DNA from: an uncultured Bacteroidia bacterium
GTDB taxonomy: Bacteria; Bacteroidota; Bacteroidia; Bacteroidales; Prolixibacteraceae
Reading direction: 5' to 3'
DNA: 43,356 nt
NCBI GenBank assembly: GCA_903902325.1
Contig: CAIUUO010000114.1
Coordinates: forward strand, 1 to 43,356
Made by a program: the position numbers and the translations under genes. Numbering within the stretch: position 1 is the stretch's first letter; each line of letters starts with the position of its first letter. The notes below the pieces were generated by a model. That model did no database searches. It saw nothing but the letters and a program-made list of their open reading frames with translations, and was not told where the DNA came from. This document shows positions 9,384-18,530 of this stretch, one piece after another.

Positions 9384-10922
9384 ATGAGTTCCATCAAACA
9401 TTTTTTAACGCTTATGGCGACAATGCCTGTTGGATTGCTGTCCCAAAGCAGTTTTGCCCAAAACCCAAATGCCAGACCCAACGTGGTTTTCATCTATGCC
9501 GATGACATCGGTTTCGGTGATTTAAGTTGCAACGGAGCCAAAACAATCAAAACACCCAATGTGGAAATGCTCGCCAGTCAGGGAGTGCGCTTCACCAATA
9601 TGCACAGTGCAGCGGCTACCTGCACACCGTCGAGGTATGCCCTGCTGACTGGCGAATATGCCTGGCGCAAGCAGGGAACAGGTATTGCTGCAGGAAATGC
9701 GGGCTCAATTATACGCCCCGAGCGGTATACCCTTGCAGATGTGTTTAAAAATGCAGGCTACCGCACCGGGGTAGTCGGGAAATGGCACCTGGGCTTGGGT
9801 GACAAAACGGGTACGCAGGATTGGAACGGGCACATTACCCCCGGTCCATCTGATATAGGTTTTGATTATTCTTTCATTCTCGCCGCCACCGGCGACAGGG
9901 TTCCCTGCGTTTATGTCGAAGATGAACACATCGTCAACCTCGATCCAAAAGATCCGGTTTTTGTCGACTATGAAAAAAATTTCGAAGGAGAACCTACCGG
10001 GAAACTCAACCCGGAACTGCTCAAAATGCACCCAAGTCATGGACACGACAATTCGATTGTCAACGGAATTTCGCGGATCGGATTCATGAAAGGCGGAAAA
10101 TCTGCCCTTTGGAAGGACGAGGAGATTGCTGAGAGGATAACTGACAAAGCGCTTGCATTCATAGAATCAAGCAAGGACAAACCATTTTTCCTCTATTTTG
10201 CCACCCAGGATGCACACGTTCCGCGTGTGCCGGGTCCCCGATTTGTCGGGAAAAGCGGTATGGGGCCGCGTGGCGATGCCATTCTCGAATTCGACTGGTC
10301 GGTTGGAGAAGTTCTTCAAAAACTCAAAAAACTGGGACTTGAAAAAAATACGATCGTGATTTTATCCAGCGACAATGGTCCGGTCGTGGATGACGGCTAC
10401 AAAGACCAGGCACTTGAATTGTTGGGCAACCATAAACCCGCCGGTGAGTTCCGCGGGGGGAAATACAGCAGCTTTGAAGGAGGTACCCGCATCCCGGGAT
10501 TGCTGAGCTGGCCGGGAACCGTAAAGCCCGGTGTCTCTGATGCCTTGCTCTGTCAGGTCGATATGCTGGCCACTTTTGCTGAACTGCTGAAGGTAAAAAT
10601 CCCTGCCGCTGTTGCTCCGGACAGCCAAAACCATCTGGATACCTGGTTAAATAAGGGGGGTAAAGGCCGCGATTACCTGGTGCTTCAGAATGTTCAGAAT
10701 AATCTTTCCATCGAAAACGGAAAATGGAAATACATTGCCCCGGGACCTGGTCCTGCCTATGCGAAAGAAACCAATACCGAGTATGGCAATCTCAACAAAG
10801 ACCAGTTGTACAATTTGTCAACCGACCGCGGCGAAAAGATTAATGTTGCGGAACAGAATCCAACAATCACTGCCGAACTAAGGGAAAGACTGGAAAAGAT
10901 CAAAGCTAATAATAAGCAATAA
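9384..10922 (+). CDS. S1-family sulfatase (first of a tandem pair)
   Basis: A 512-residue arylsulfatase-type enzyme with a signal peptide (about 1-25). The metal-binding Asp40-Asp41 (FIYADDIG) and the formylglycine motif CTPSR with Cys80 are intact, so it should be active after maturation by an anaerobic sulfatase-maturating enzyme, which is not in this window. Further conserved blocks are GKWHLG and SSDNGP. It should remove sulfate esters from the target glycan in the periplasm or at the surface. It starts 27 bp after the GH27 gene and ends 7 bp before a second sulfatase that resembles it along most of its length. The sulfated position is unknown. Confidence 0.94.
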   Translation: MSSIKHFLTLMATMPVGLLSQSSFAQNPNARPNVVFIYADDIGFGDLSCNGAKTIKTPNVEMLASQGVRFTNMHSAAATCTPSRYALLTGEYAWRKQGTGIAAGNAGSIIRPERYTLADVFKNAGYRTGVVGKWHLGLGDKTGTQDWNGHITPGPSDIGFDYSFILAATGDRVPCVYVEDEHIVNLDPKDPVFVDYEKNFEGEPTGKLNPELLKMHPSHGHDNSIVNGISRIGFMKGGKSALWKDEEIAERITDKALAFIESSKDKPFFLYFATQDAHVPRVPGPRFVGKSGMGPRGDAILEFDWSVGEVLQKLKKLGLEKNTIVILSSDNGPVVDDGYKDQALELLGNHKPAGEFRGGKYSSFEGGTRIPGLLSWPGTVKPGVSDALLCQVDMLATFAELLKVKIPAAVAPDSQNHLDTWLNKGGKGRDYLVLQNVQNNLSIENGKWKYIAPGPGPAYAKETNTEYGNLNKDQLYNLSTDRGEKINVAEQNPTITAELRERLEKIKANNKQ

Positions 10923-10929
10923 AATTACC

Positions 10930-12417
10930 ATGGAAGTTGCCGTTTCAAAGGGTTTAACAGCCTGCCTGCTGCTTTCCCCTGTGTTATTACAGGCAAAGGT
11001 GCCCGTTTCGCAATTCGACAAGCCAAATATTATCGTCATTCTTACGGATGACCTGGGTTATGGGGACCCGGTCTGCTACGGGGGTTCAAAATTGAAAACC
11101 CCGAATATTGACAGACTGGCAGCCGAAGGCATTCGTTTCACCAATGGATATGCGGCGGCATCCGTCTGCTCGCCTTCAAGATATGCCCTGCTGACAGGCG
11201 AATACGGTTGGCGAAAAAAAGTCTCCATCCTTCCGGGAAATGCAGCAATGACCATTTCAAAAGATGCACTGACTTTGCCAATGATGTTGCAGCAATGCGG
11301 ATATGTGACAGGGATTACAGGTAAGTGGCACCTCGGTCTGGGAGATGGCAATGTTGATTTTAACAAGGAAATTAAGCCTTCTCCCAATGAGGTCGGCTTT
11401 GATTATTCATTTTATTACCCTGCAACCAACGACAGGGTTCCGTGCGTGTACATCGAAAACGGCCGTGTGGTCGGTTTGGATCCGAACGATCCGATCCGGG
11501 TAAGTTATGGTACGCCGATCGGCAATTGGCCAACAGGTAAGGATCATCCAGAAATGTTGAAACTGAAAGGCCTGAATGGCCATAATCAAACCATTGTGAA
11601 CGGAATTGGCCGGATTGGTTACATGACAGGTGGAACGAAAGCCCTTTGGAAAGATGAAGAGATGGCAGAATTGTTTACAGGAAAAGCAGTGGGTTTTATC
11701 CGCAAAAATGCAGGGAAACCCTTTTTCCTCTATTTTGCCACCCACAATATCCATGAGCCGCGTGTACCCGGACCAAAATTCAGGGGTAGCAGTGAATGCG
11801 GTGTATACGGAGATATAATCCAGGAGTTGGATTGGTCCGTTGGAGAGATATTGAAAACCCTCAGTGACCTGAAAATTGAAGAAAATACACTTGTCATTTT
11901 CCTCAGCGATAACGGACCAAGGGTCGCTGAAGGCTATGCCGATGGCGGTTTACAAAATCTAAACGGCCATAAGGAGACAGGTGTTCTCAGGGGCGACAAA
12001 GGAACGCTTTACGAAGGCGGGTCTCGTACCCCGTTTATCACAAGATGGCCAGCCAAAATTAAACCGGGCGTGTCGGATGCACCCATAGGCTTTATTGATC
12101 TGTTTGCGTCACTTGCCGATCTTTTAAAATTTAAGCTCACTGCTGGCCAGGCCCCTGACAGCCGGGATGGGTTAGCTGTACTGACAGGTAAATCAAGGCA
12201 TACCAAACACAATGAGGTCATGATGCAGGACAATGGGGTAAATATTGCAATCCGTTCAGGATACTGGAAATTTATTCCAAAAGAAAGTAAACCCCAAAGC
12301 GGCAAAGATGAATTGTACGATCTCAAAAAAGATGTTTCCGAACAATTCAACGTTGCTGAAATTAATCCCAAAATTGTCAGCAAGCTCCGCCTGAGATTGG
12401 ATCAAATAAAACATTGA
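10930..12417 (+). CDS. S1-family sulfatase (second of a tandem pair)
   Basis: A 495-residue sulfatase with the same layout as its upstream neighbour: signal peptide, metal ligands Asp40-Asp41 (VILTDDLGYGD) and formylglycine motif CSPSR with Cys80. Shared blocks such as GFDYSF, NDRVPCVYIE, the SIVNGI/TIVNGI stretch and KPFFLYFATHNIHEPRVPGP indicate a tandem duplication. Differences near the substrate pocket (GGLQNLNGHKETG against the first copy's ALELLGNHKPAG) suggest the two act on different sulfate positions or sugars. ATG 10930 lies 7 bp after the previous stop, so translation is probably coupled. Confidence 0.94.
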   Translation: MEVAVSKGLTACLLLSPVLLQAKVPVSQFDKPNIIVILTDDLGYGDPVCYGGSKLKTPNIDRLAAEGIRFTNGYAAASVCSPSRYALLTGEYGWRKKVSILPGNAAMTISKDALTLPMMLQQCGYVTGITGKWHLGLGDGNVDFNKEIKPSPNEVGFDYSFYYPATNDRVPCVYIENGRVVGLDPNDPIRVSYGTPIGNWPTGKDHPEMLKLKGLNGHNQTIVNGIGRIGYMTGGTKALWKDEEMAELFTGKAVGFIRKNAGKPFFLYFATHNIHEPRVPGPKFRGSSECGVYGDIIQELDWSVGEILKTLSDLKIEENTLVIFLSDNGPRVAEGYADGGLQNLNGHKETGVLRGDKGTLYEGGSRTPFITRWPAKIKPGVSDAPIGFIDLFASLADLLKFKLTAGQAPDSRDGLAVLTGKSRHTKHNEVMMQDNGVNIAIRSGYWKFIPKESKPQSGKDELYDLKKDVSEQFNVAEINPKIVSKLRLRLDQIKH

Positions 12418-12511
12418 ATTGTCTAAATTGATCCGAAAAAATTTATTCCGGATTGAAAGTGCTTAACGGTGAATTTTCAGCTATAACGTTATCTGTATAT
12501 TCATAGCTTCG

Positions 12512-12544
12512 TTCCTGCTATTTTATTGACTTTCCTGCTATTTT
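12512..12544. repeat. 13-bp direct repeat, 20-bp period (possible operator)
   Basis: TTCCTGCTATTTT occurs at 12512-12524 and again, identical, at 12532-12544. A 20-bp period places both copies on roughly the same face of the helix. The second copy overlaps a match to the -7 element. This is the expected geometry of a dimer- or tandem-binding regulator site for the MFS-GH2-GH27 genes. No bound regulator is evident nearby. Confidence 0.55.
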
Positions 12545-12546
12545 TG
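12539..12546 (+). promoter_or_regulatory. Candidate -7 promoter element of the MFS-GH2-GH27 unit
   Basis: TATTTTTG matches the Bacteroidota -7 consensus TAnnTTTG at all fixed positions and lies 20 bp before the MFS start codon. No clear TTTG -33 box exists at the expected distance, so the promoter may need an activator. It implies a leader of only about 14 nt. Confidence 0.5.
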
Positions 12547-12566
12547 TCTGAAACAAACCAAAACTG

Positions 12567-13970
12567 ATGGAAAAAAACCAACTTAACAGACAATTTATCA
12601 TAGGCATTACACTCGTCTCTGCCATGGGCGGATTACTCTTCGGATACGACTACGTGGTGATAGGTGGTGCCAAGCCATTTTACGAGCGATTCTTCGGAAT
12701 TACTCAGTCTCCCTATCTGCAGGGCTGGGCAATGAGCAGCGCGCTTATTGGCTGCCTGACCGGGGCATTGGTATCCGGTTACCTGACAGATCTGTTTGGT
12801 CGCAAACGCCCGTTGATTGTGGCCGCAGCAATTTTTACCGTTGCAGCACTGGGTACAGGGGCATTCAATTCATTTTCACTTTTCATCGCTTTCAGGCTGA
12901 TGTGCGGATTGGGGATCGGGCTGGCCTCGGCAGTTTCACCCATGTACATTGCAGAAATATCACCGGCCTCACTGCGCGGACGATTGGTTTCAGTCAACCA
13001 GTTGACCATCGTGATCGGAATCCTTGCCGCACAGATTGTCAATTATCTGATTGCAGAGAAAGTTCCCTCGGGGTCCACAGATCAGATGATCCTTCAATCC
13101 TGGAATGGCCAAACAGGCTGGCGTTGGATGTTCTGGGCAGGATCTTTCCCCGCACTGATTTTTTTTATTTTAGCTTTTTTAATCCCTGAAAGTCCCCGAT
13201 TCCTCGCCAAGTCAGGAGACTGGACAGCCGCAAAAGCAATCTTAAAACGAATCGGAGGAGAAGCATATGCCGTGGACGGACAACAGGAAATTGCCGAATC
13301 CTTAAAAGGGCACAGTTCCAGAATTGACTGGAAAGTGCTGATATCTGCAAATATTCGGCCAATCCTTATTCTGGGAGTGGTTCTCGCCGTCTTCCAGCAA
13401 TGGTGCGGCATCAATGTGATTTTCAACTATGCGGAGGAGATCTTTTCATCTGCCGGCTATTCCGTAAACGATATGTTGTTCAACATTGTGATAACGGGAA
13501 CCGTCAACCTGATTTTTACCTTCGTGGCAATGCGCATGGTCGACAGTTGGGGGCGCCGCAAGCTGATGCTTTTGGGGTCTGTCGGTTTGACGGTTATCTT
13601 TTTCCTGCTTGGAGCCTCCTATTATTTTGAATTGAAAGGACTGGCTATCCTGGTTTTGGTACTGCTGGCAATTGCCACCTATTCCATGACCCTGGCACCG
13701 ATTACCTGGGTCGTACTTTCCGAGATTTTCCCAAACAGCATTCGTGGAACCGCCATGGCGATTGCCACAACTTCCTTGTGGATCGCCTGTTTTGTGCTTA
13801 CCTATACTTTCCCAATCCTGAACAGACTCCTGCATGCAAGTGGAACATTCTGGCTTTATGCCTTGATCTGCCTTTCAGGTTTCCTGTTTATCCTGAAGAG
13901 ATTGCCTGAAACGAAAGGGAAAAGCCTGGAAGAAATTGAAAAAACCTCACTAAATCCATCCAAAAGATGA
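12567..13970 (+). CDS. MFS sugar porter (sugar:H+ symporter type)
   Basis: A 467-residue inner-membrane transporter with 12 predicted helices. Sugar-porter signatures are present: the loop 2-3 motif GYLTDLFGRKR (71-81), RLMCGLGIGLAS and ISPASLRGRLVSVNQL, PESPRFL from residue 207, and the C-terminal PETKGKSLEEIE (447-458). It resembles xylose/galactose/glucose proton symporters and probably brings the monosaccharide released by the PUL enzymes into the cytoplasm; galactose is the best guess given two GH27 enzymes. Its stop overlaps the GH2 start by 4 bp (ATGA), so the two are translationally coupled. Confidence 0.93.
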   Translation: MEKNQLNRQFIIGITLVSAMGGLLFGYDYVVIGGAKPFYERFFGITQSPYLQGWAMSSALIGCLTGALVSGYLTDLFGRKRPLIVAAAIFTVAALGTGAFNSFSLFIAFRLMCGLGIGLASAVSPMYIAEISPASLRGRLVSVNQLTIVIGILAAQIVNYLIAEKVPSGSTDQMILQSWNGQTGWRWMFWAGSFPALIFFILAFLIPESPRFLAKSGDWTAAKAILKRIGGEAYAVDGQQEIAESLKGHSSRIDWKVLISANIRPILILGVVLAVFQQWCGINVIFNYAEEIFSSAGYSVNDMLFNIVITGTVNLIFTFVAMRMVDSWGRRKLMLLGSVGLTVIFFLLGASYYFELKGLAILVLVLLAIATYSMTLAPITWVVLSEIFPNSIRGTAMAIATTSLWIACFVLTYTFPILNRLLHASGTFWLYALICLSGFLFILKRLPETKGKSLEEIEKTSLNPSKR

Positions 13971-16795
13971 AGCGCCTGATTATTATTCTCGCTATCCTGT
14001 TCTTAACCCTCAATCAACTTGCCGCTCAGCAAACCATCAATCTTTCCGGAACCTGGAAATTCGCGTCAGACCCCAATGACAAAGGCATTTCCGAAAAATG
14101 GTTTGGCAAAACACTGACAGAACAGGTGACTCTGCCGGGCTCCATGTCAACAAACGACAAAGGTGATGACATTACCCTCACTACCAAATGGACCGGACAA
14201 ATTGTAGATAGTTCCTATTTCAAGAATCCTGAATATGCGAAATACCGCCAACCCGGAAACATCAAAATACCTTTCTGGCTCCAGTCGCTGAAGCATTACC
14301 AGGGAGCTGCATGGTACCAGAAAGAGGTGACCATCCCTGCCGGATGGAAAGGACAAAACATCCGGTTGTTCCTTGAACGCTGTCACTGGGAAAGCCGCCT
14401 GTGGGTTGACAACCAGGAAGCCGGAATGAGGAATTCCCTGGGTACTCCGCATATTTATGACCTGACAGAGCAACTAACTCCAGGCAAACATACCCTGACA
14501 CTTTGCGTCGACAACCGCACCAGGGAGATTGATCCGGGACTGAATTCGCACAGCATTTCGGATCATACCCAAACCAACTGGAACGGGATGGTCGGGCAAT
14601 TGCTTCTGGAGGCACGGGCTGCCGTGAACATTGAAAATATCCAGGTTTATCCCGATATTCAAAACAAAAGAATCACCGCAAAAATGAAGGTGGTCAATCC
14701 TACCGGGAAGGTGGTCGGGGTAAAAATTGATCTGAAGGCATTGGGAGCTTCCTTTCCAGCATCGAAAACAGGCCATTTCAATCTGGGCACAGGGGATAAC
14801 CTTCTGACCATGGAATACCCAATGGGCAGTGACTTAAAACTTTGGAATGAATTTCACCCTTCCTTGTACCATCTGACTGCCCTTCTGACTGATCTTTCAT
14901 CCGGATCGACAGATACTTTTCAAACCTCTTTCGGAATGCGGGAATTCAAAGCCTCCGGCAGGCAGATCCTGATCAATGGTCAACCAACCTTCCTGCGCGG
15001 AACACTCGAGTGCGCCATCTTCCCGAAAACAGGCTATCCGCCGACAACAACTGCGGAATGGATACGTATCTTCAAAATTTGCCGTGCCCACGGGCTGAAC
15101 CATATCCGCTTCCACTCCTGGTGCCCCCCCGAGGCGGCATTCTCAGCTGCCGACCAGGAAGGCTTCTACCTGCATGTGGAGTGTTCATCCTGGTGTAACC
15201 AGTCGACAAAACTGGGTGATGGCCTTCCATTTGACAAATATCTTTACGACGAAAGCCAGCGCATGGCGGATACCTACGGAAACCATCCTTCCTTCTGCAT
15301 GATGGCTTATGGGAATGAGCCGGGAGGAAAGAACTACGGTCCGTTTCTGAAAAATTTCGTGACTTTCTGGAAAAATAAGGACAGCCGCCGGATTTATACC
15401 TCCGGAGCCGGATGGCCCAACCTCGATGTGAATGATTACCTGAGCACCCCGGCTCCACGCATACAGGGATGGGGTGAAGGGCTCAAAAGCATCATCAATG
15501 GTGAAGCCCCAAGGACAGATTATGATTGGTCTGCAAAAATTGCAACGCTAAGGCAACCGGTCGTAAGCCACGAAATCGGTCAATGGTGTGTCTATCCCAA
15601 TTTTAGGGAAATCCCCAAATACGACGGAGTGGTCCGTGCCAGGAATTTTGAAATTTTCAGGGAGACACTCACAGATCATGGCATGGGCCAACTTGCAGAC
15701 AGTTTCCTGCTGGCTTCCGGCAAGTTGCAGGCGCTCTGTTACAAAGCAGAGATTGAAGCTGCCCTGCGCACAAAAGGTTTTGCTGGTTTTCAACTGCTCG
15801 ATTTGCATGATTTCCCTGGACAGGGCACCGCATTGGTAGGGGTTCTGGATCCGTTCTGGGACGAAAAGGGATACATTACCACCAAAGCATACAGCAGATT
15901 CTGCAACTCCACGGTGCCATTGGCCCGCATGAAAAAATGCATCTTTATCAACAACGAAACCTTTGAAGCCTCCGCCGAGGTAGCACATTACGGAGATGCA
16001 CCGCTTATTTCCTGCACACCCACGTGGAAAATAACGGACAAAACAGGAAAAACAATTCAGAAAGGGAAATTACCCAGAACCAATATTGCACTTGGGAACT
16101 GTATCCCATTGGGAAAAATTTCCCTGCCCCTTTCCGCTATCTCTAAGGCTGAAAAATTGGCCCTGGAAATCTCTGTGAATTCGTTCTCCAACTCCTGGGA
16201 TTTCTGGGTCTATCCGGCCAAAAAAGAGGTAGTACCCGGTATGAATCAGATAAAAATGGTGCCCCGGATGGATCAGTCTACACAGTCTTTTCTGGAACAG
16301 GGCGGCACCGTTTTACTTACCCTGAAACAGGGAACCCTGGCACCCGAATTCGGAGGAAAGATAGCCATTGGATTTTCAAGCATATTCTGGAACACCGCCT
16401 GGACAAGAGGACAAGCCCCACATACGCTGGGAATATTGTGCAATCCGAACCACCCGGCGCTGGTATCCTTTCCTGCCGAATACTACAGCAACTGGCAGTG
16501 GAGGGATGCCATGAGCCATTCAGGAGCCATCAACCTGAGCCATTTTCCGGGCGAACTAAAACCAATCGTCAGGGTAATCGACGACTGGTTCACCAACCGC
16601 CCGCTGGCGCTTTTGTTTGAAGCCAGGGTGGGCAAGGGAAAGATTCTGGTATCCGGGATTGACCTTGTGTCCGGGTTGGATCAGAGACCGGAAGCACAAC
16701 AGCTTCTGTTCAGCCTTCAAAAATACATGACAGCTCCGCAATTCGACCCAAAGACGATTGTTTCGCCGGATTTGCTTCAAAAATTGACAGACTGA
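13967..16795 (+). CDS. Glycoside hydrolase family 2 protein (probable exo-beta-glycosidase)
   Basis: A 942-residue secreted enzyme with a signal peptide (about 1-20). An N-terminal jelly-roll sugar-binding domain (about 25-220; LSGTWKF, WYQKEVTIP, WESRLWVDNQ), an Ig-like domain and a TIM barrel follow. The acid/base is Glu451 (YGNEP) and the likely nucleophile is Glu536 (VSHEIGQW). GH2 includes beta-galactosidases, glucuronidases and mannosidases; PUL context with alpha-galactosidases and sulfatases makes beta-galactosidase the favoured guess, but the sequence does not settle it. The C-terminal region of about 250 residues is not a standard five-domain beta-galactosidase end. It is coupled to the porter upstream and lies 27 bp before a second GH27. 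Confidence 0.85.
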   Translation: MKRLIIILAILFLTLNQLAAQQTINLSGTWKFASDPNDKGISEKWFGKTLTEQVTLPGSMSTNDKGDDITLTTKWTGQIVDSSYFKNPEYAKYRQPGNIKIPFWLQSLKHYQGAAWYQKEVTIPAGWKGQNIRLFLERCHWESRLWVDNQEAGMRNSLGTPHIYDLTEQLTPGKHTLTLCVDNRTREIDPGLNSHSISDHTQTNWNGMVGQLLLEARAAVNIENIQVYPDIQNKRITAKMKVVNPTGKVVGVKIDLKALGASFPASKTGHFNLGTGDNLLTMEYPMGSDLKLWNEFHPSLYHLTALLTDLSSGSTDTFQTSFGMREFKASGRQILINGQPTFLRGTLECAIFPKTGYPPTTTAEWIRIFKICRAHGLNHIRFHSWCPPEAAFSAADQEGFYLHVECSSWCNQSTKLGDGLPFDKYLYDESQRMADTYGNHPSFCMMAYGNEPGGKNYGPFLKNFVTFWKNKDSRRIYTSGAGWPNLDVNDYLSTPAPRIQGWGEGLKSIINGEAPRTDYDWSAKIATLRQPVVSHEIGQWCVYPNFREIPKYDGVVRARNFEIFRETLTDHGMGQLADSFLLASGKLQALCYKAEIEAALRTKGFAGFQLLDLHDFPGQGTALVGVLDPFWDEKGYITTKAYSRFCNSTVPLARMKKCIFINNETFEASAEVAHYGDAPLISCTPTWKITDKTGKTIQKGKLPRTNIALGNCIPLGKISLPLSAISKAEKLALEISVNSFSNSWDFWVYPAKKEVVPGMNQIKMVPRMDQSTQSFLEQGGTVLLTLKQGTLAPEFGGKIAIGFSSIFWNTAWTRGQAPHTLGILCNPNHPALVSFPAEYYSNWQWRDAMSHSGAINLSHFPGELKPIVRVIDDWFTNRPLALLFEARVGKGKILVSGIDLVSGLDQRPEAQQLLFSLQKYMTAPQFDPKTIVSPDLLQKLTD

Positions 16796-16822
16796 ATGAA
16801 ATAACCATTAACAAAACTCAAA

Positions 16823-18379
16823 ATGGAAAAAATAAACTGGTGCAAATTCCTGGCACAAATCTTTGCCTTGACAATGATTTTGCTATTCCCTGCTGTTGGC
16901 GGCGCTACACAAATGATGAGTAACGAAAAAGATGGGAAAGACCTTTATACCCCCGCTCCTTCAGCCATCCCACGCATCAATGGTCCGCAGGTTTACGGAT
17001 GCAGGCCCGGCCACCCGTTTATTTACAGGATTCCCTGTCAGGGAGAAAAGCCAGTCAGTTTTACAGTGAAAGGTTTGCCAAAAGGATTGAAGTTGGATCC
17101 CCAGACCGGCATCATCACGGGTACTTCGCCGGCGAAAGGCCAATATGTGGTAATAATACAGGCGGTCAATTCAAAAGGGCAGAGTAAAAGAGCCCTCAGG
17201 ATCATTGCAGGCGACAAGCTCGCACTTACCCCACCGATGGGATGGAACCACTGGTATGCCCATTACGACCGGATCACGGACAAAATGATGCGCGAAGCCG
17301 CCGATGTCATGATCAGCAGCGGTATGGCAGATGTGGGTTACCAGTATGTCAACATCGACGACTGCTGGATGAATGCGCCCAAAAACAATGATCCGCAAAG
17401 GGTCGGGCCGCTGAGGGACGACAAGGGCAATATACTGCCGAACAAGCACTTTCCTGACATGAAGGCACTTACGGGTTACATTCATGACAAGGGACTGAAA
17501 GCCGGAATTTACACTTCCCCTGGCACATTGACCTGCGGCGGGTTTACCGGCGCCTGGCAACACGAGGAACAGGATGCCCGCCAATTTGTAGATTGGGGAT
17601 TCGATTTCCTGAAATACGACTGGTGTTCCTACGGACAGATAGCCGGAAAAGACAAAAGCCTGGAAGCCTATCAGAAACCATACAGGCAAATGGGGAGCAT
17701 CCTGCAATCCCTGGACCGGGACGTCGTTTACAACCTTTGCCAGTATGGGATGGGAGATGTATGGAAATGGGGAGGCGAAGTCGGGGCCCATTGCTGGAGA
17801 ACCTCCGGTGATCTCGGTTTCGAACTGGACAGGATCTTCGATGTGGCTCTAAAGAACAGCGAACACAGGCTAAATTCCAAGCCCGGCGAATGGAACGATC
17901 CCGACTACATCCAGATTGGCTGGATCGGTAATGCCTCCAAAATGGGGGTTCCTGAACTTACCCCAATGCCGGCATCCATGCAATATGCCTACATGTCGCT
18001 CTGGTGCCTCATGGCATCCCCGCTGATCTACAGTGGTGACATGTCCAAACTGGATGAATTTACTCTCAACGTGCTTTGCAACCCCGATGTCATCGAGGTT
18101 GACCAGGATCCTCTCGGCGAATGCGCTATGGTGATCAAACGGCCTGACAACAGTTTTGTCATGGTCAAAAATATGGCCGACGGCTCAAAGGCAGTCGGAT
18201 TATTCAACAGGGGAAAAGATGCCGCCGAAATGGGTGTCGACTGGTCAGAACTGCAACTGTCAGGGAAACAGGAAGTCAGGGATCTTTGGCATCAGAACGA
18301 CCTCGGTGTTTCCGAACAGAAATTCACTGCCAGCGTTCCCGCCCAGGGAGTCGTCCTGATAAGGCTGTACAAAAAATAA
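16823..18379 (+). CDS. GH27 alpha-galactosidase with N-terminal Ig-like domain (second copy)
   Basis: A 518-residue secreted enzyme. A signal segment (about 10-28) is followed by a putative Ig/He_PIG-type beta-sandwich (about 50-130; LPKGLKLDPQTGIITGTSP is typical) and the GH27 barrel, starting with TPPMGWNHWYAH. Catalytic residues are Asp266 (FLKYDWC) and Asp330 (WRTSGDLGF). A C-terminal beta-sandwich completes it. The extra domain and the different catalytic loop set it apart from the first GH27 of this locus, so they are not recent duplicates. It is the last gene of the PUL, ahead of a repeat-rich convergent intergenic region. Confidence 0.93.
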   Translation: MEKINWCKFLAQIFALTMILLFPAVGGATQMMSNEKDGKDLYTPAPSAIPRINGPQVYGCRPGHPFIYRIPCQGEKPVSFTVKGLPKGLKLDPQTGIITGTSPAKGQYVVIIQAVNSKGQSKRALRIIAGDKLALTPPMGWNHWYAHYDRITDKMMREAADVMISSGMADVGYQYVNIDDCWMNAPKNNDPQRVGPLRDDKGNILPNKHFPDMKALTGYIHDKGLKAGIYTSPGTLTCGGFTGAWQHEEQDARQFVDWGFDFLKYDWCSYGQIAGKDKSLEAYQKPYRQMGSILQSLDRDVVYNLCQYGMGDVWKWGGEVGAHCWRTSGDLGFELDRIFDVALKNSEHRLNSKPGEWNDPDYIQIGWIGNASKMGVPELTPMPASMQYAYMSLWCLMASPLIYSGDMSKLDEFTLNVLCNPDVIEVDQDPLGECAMVIKRPDNSFVMVKNMADGSKAVGLFNRGKDAAEMGVDWSELQLSGKQEVRDLWHQNDLGVSEQKFTASVPAQGVVLIRLYKK

Positions 18380-18409
18380 GGAGCTTCAAGTTGCACGCAG
18401 CAAAGAATT

Positions 18410-18488
18410 AGTTTGAAATGTTTATATAGTTTGAAATGTCTGAAGGGTTAACGAAATTAACTTTTCAAACATTTCAAACCCTTCAAAC
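18410..18488. repeat. Mirrored short-repeat locus A
   Basis: AGTTTGAAATGT occurs at 18410-18421 and 18428-18439. Reverse-complement units (TTCAAAC) follow three times, at 18464-18470, 18473-18479 and 18482-18488. A core stem GTTAA/TTAAC with loop CGAAA lies at 18447-18461, and TGAAGGGTT at 18441-18449 also pairs with 18477-18485, so several alternative hairpins can form. It sits between two convergent genes and could terminate both. Confidence 0.7.
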
Positions 18489-18530
18489 ATACAAAACTTC
18501 AATCCAGTCTTGGTTTGCCGGGATTCTCGT

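Noticed and set aside
12430-12453. Terminator after the second sulfatase
   Set aside because: ATCCG and CGGAT can pair, but the inner stem is AT-rich with a bulge and no T-run follows, so I do not list it as a terminator.
17171-17791. Open frame of 206 codons opposite the second GH27 gene
   Set aside because: It is antisense to conserved GH27 catalytic sequence and has no recognisable protein features.
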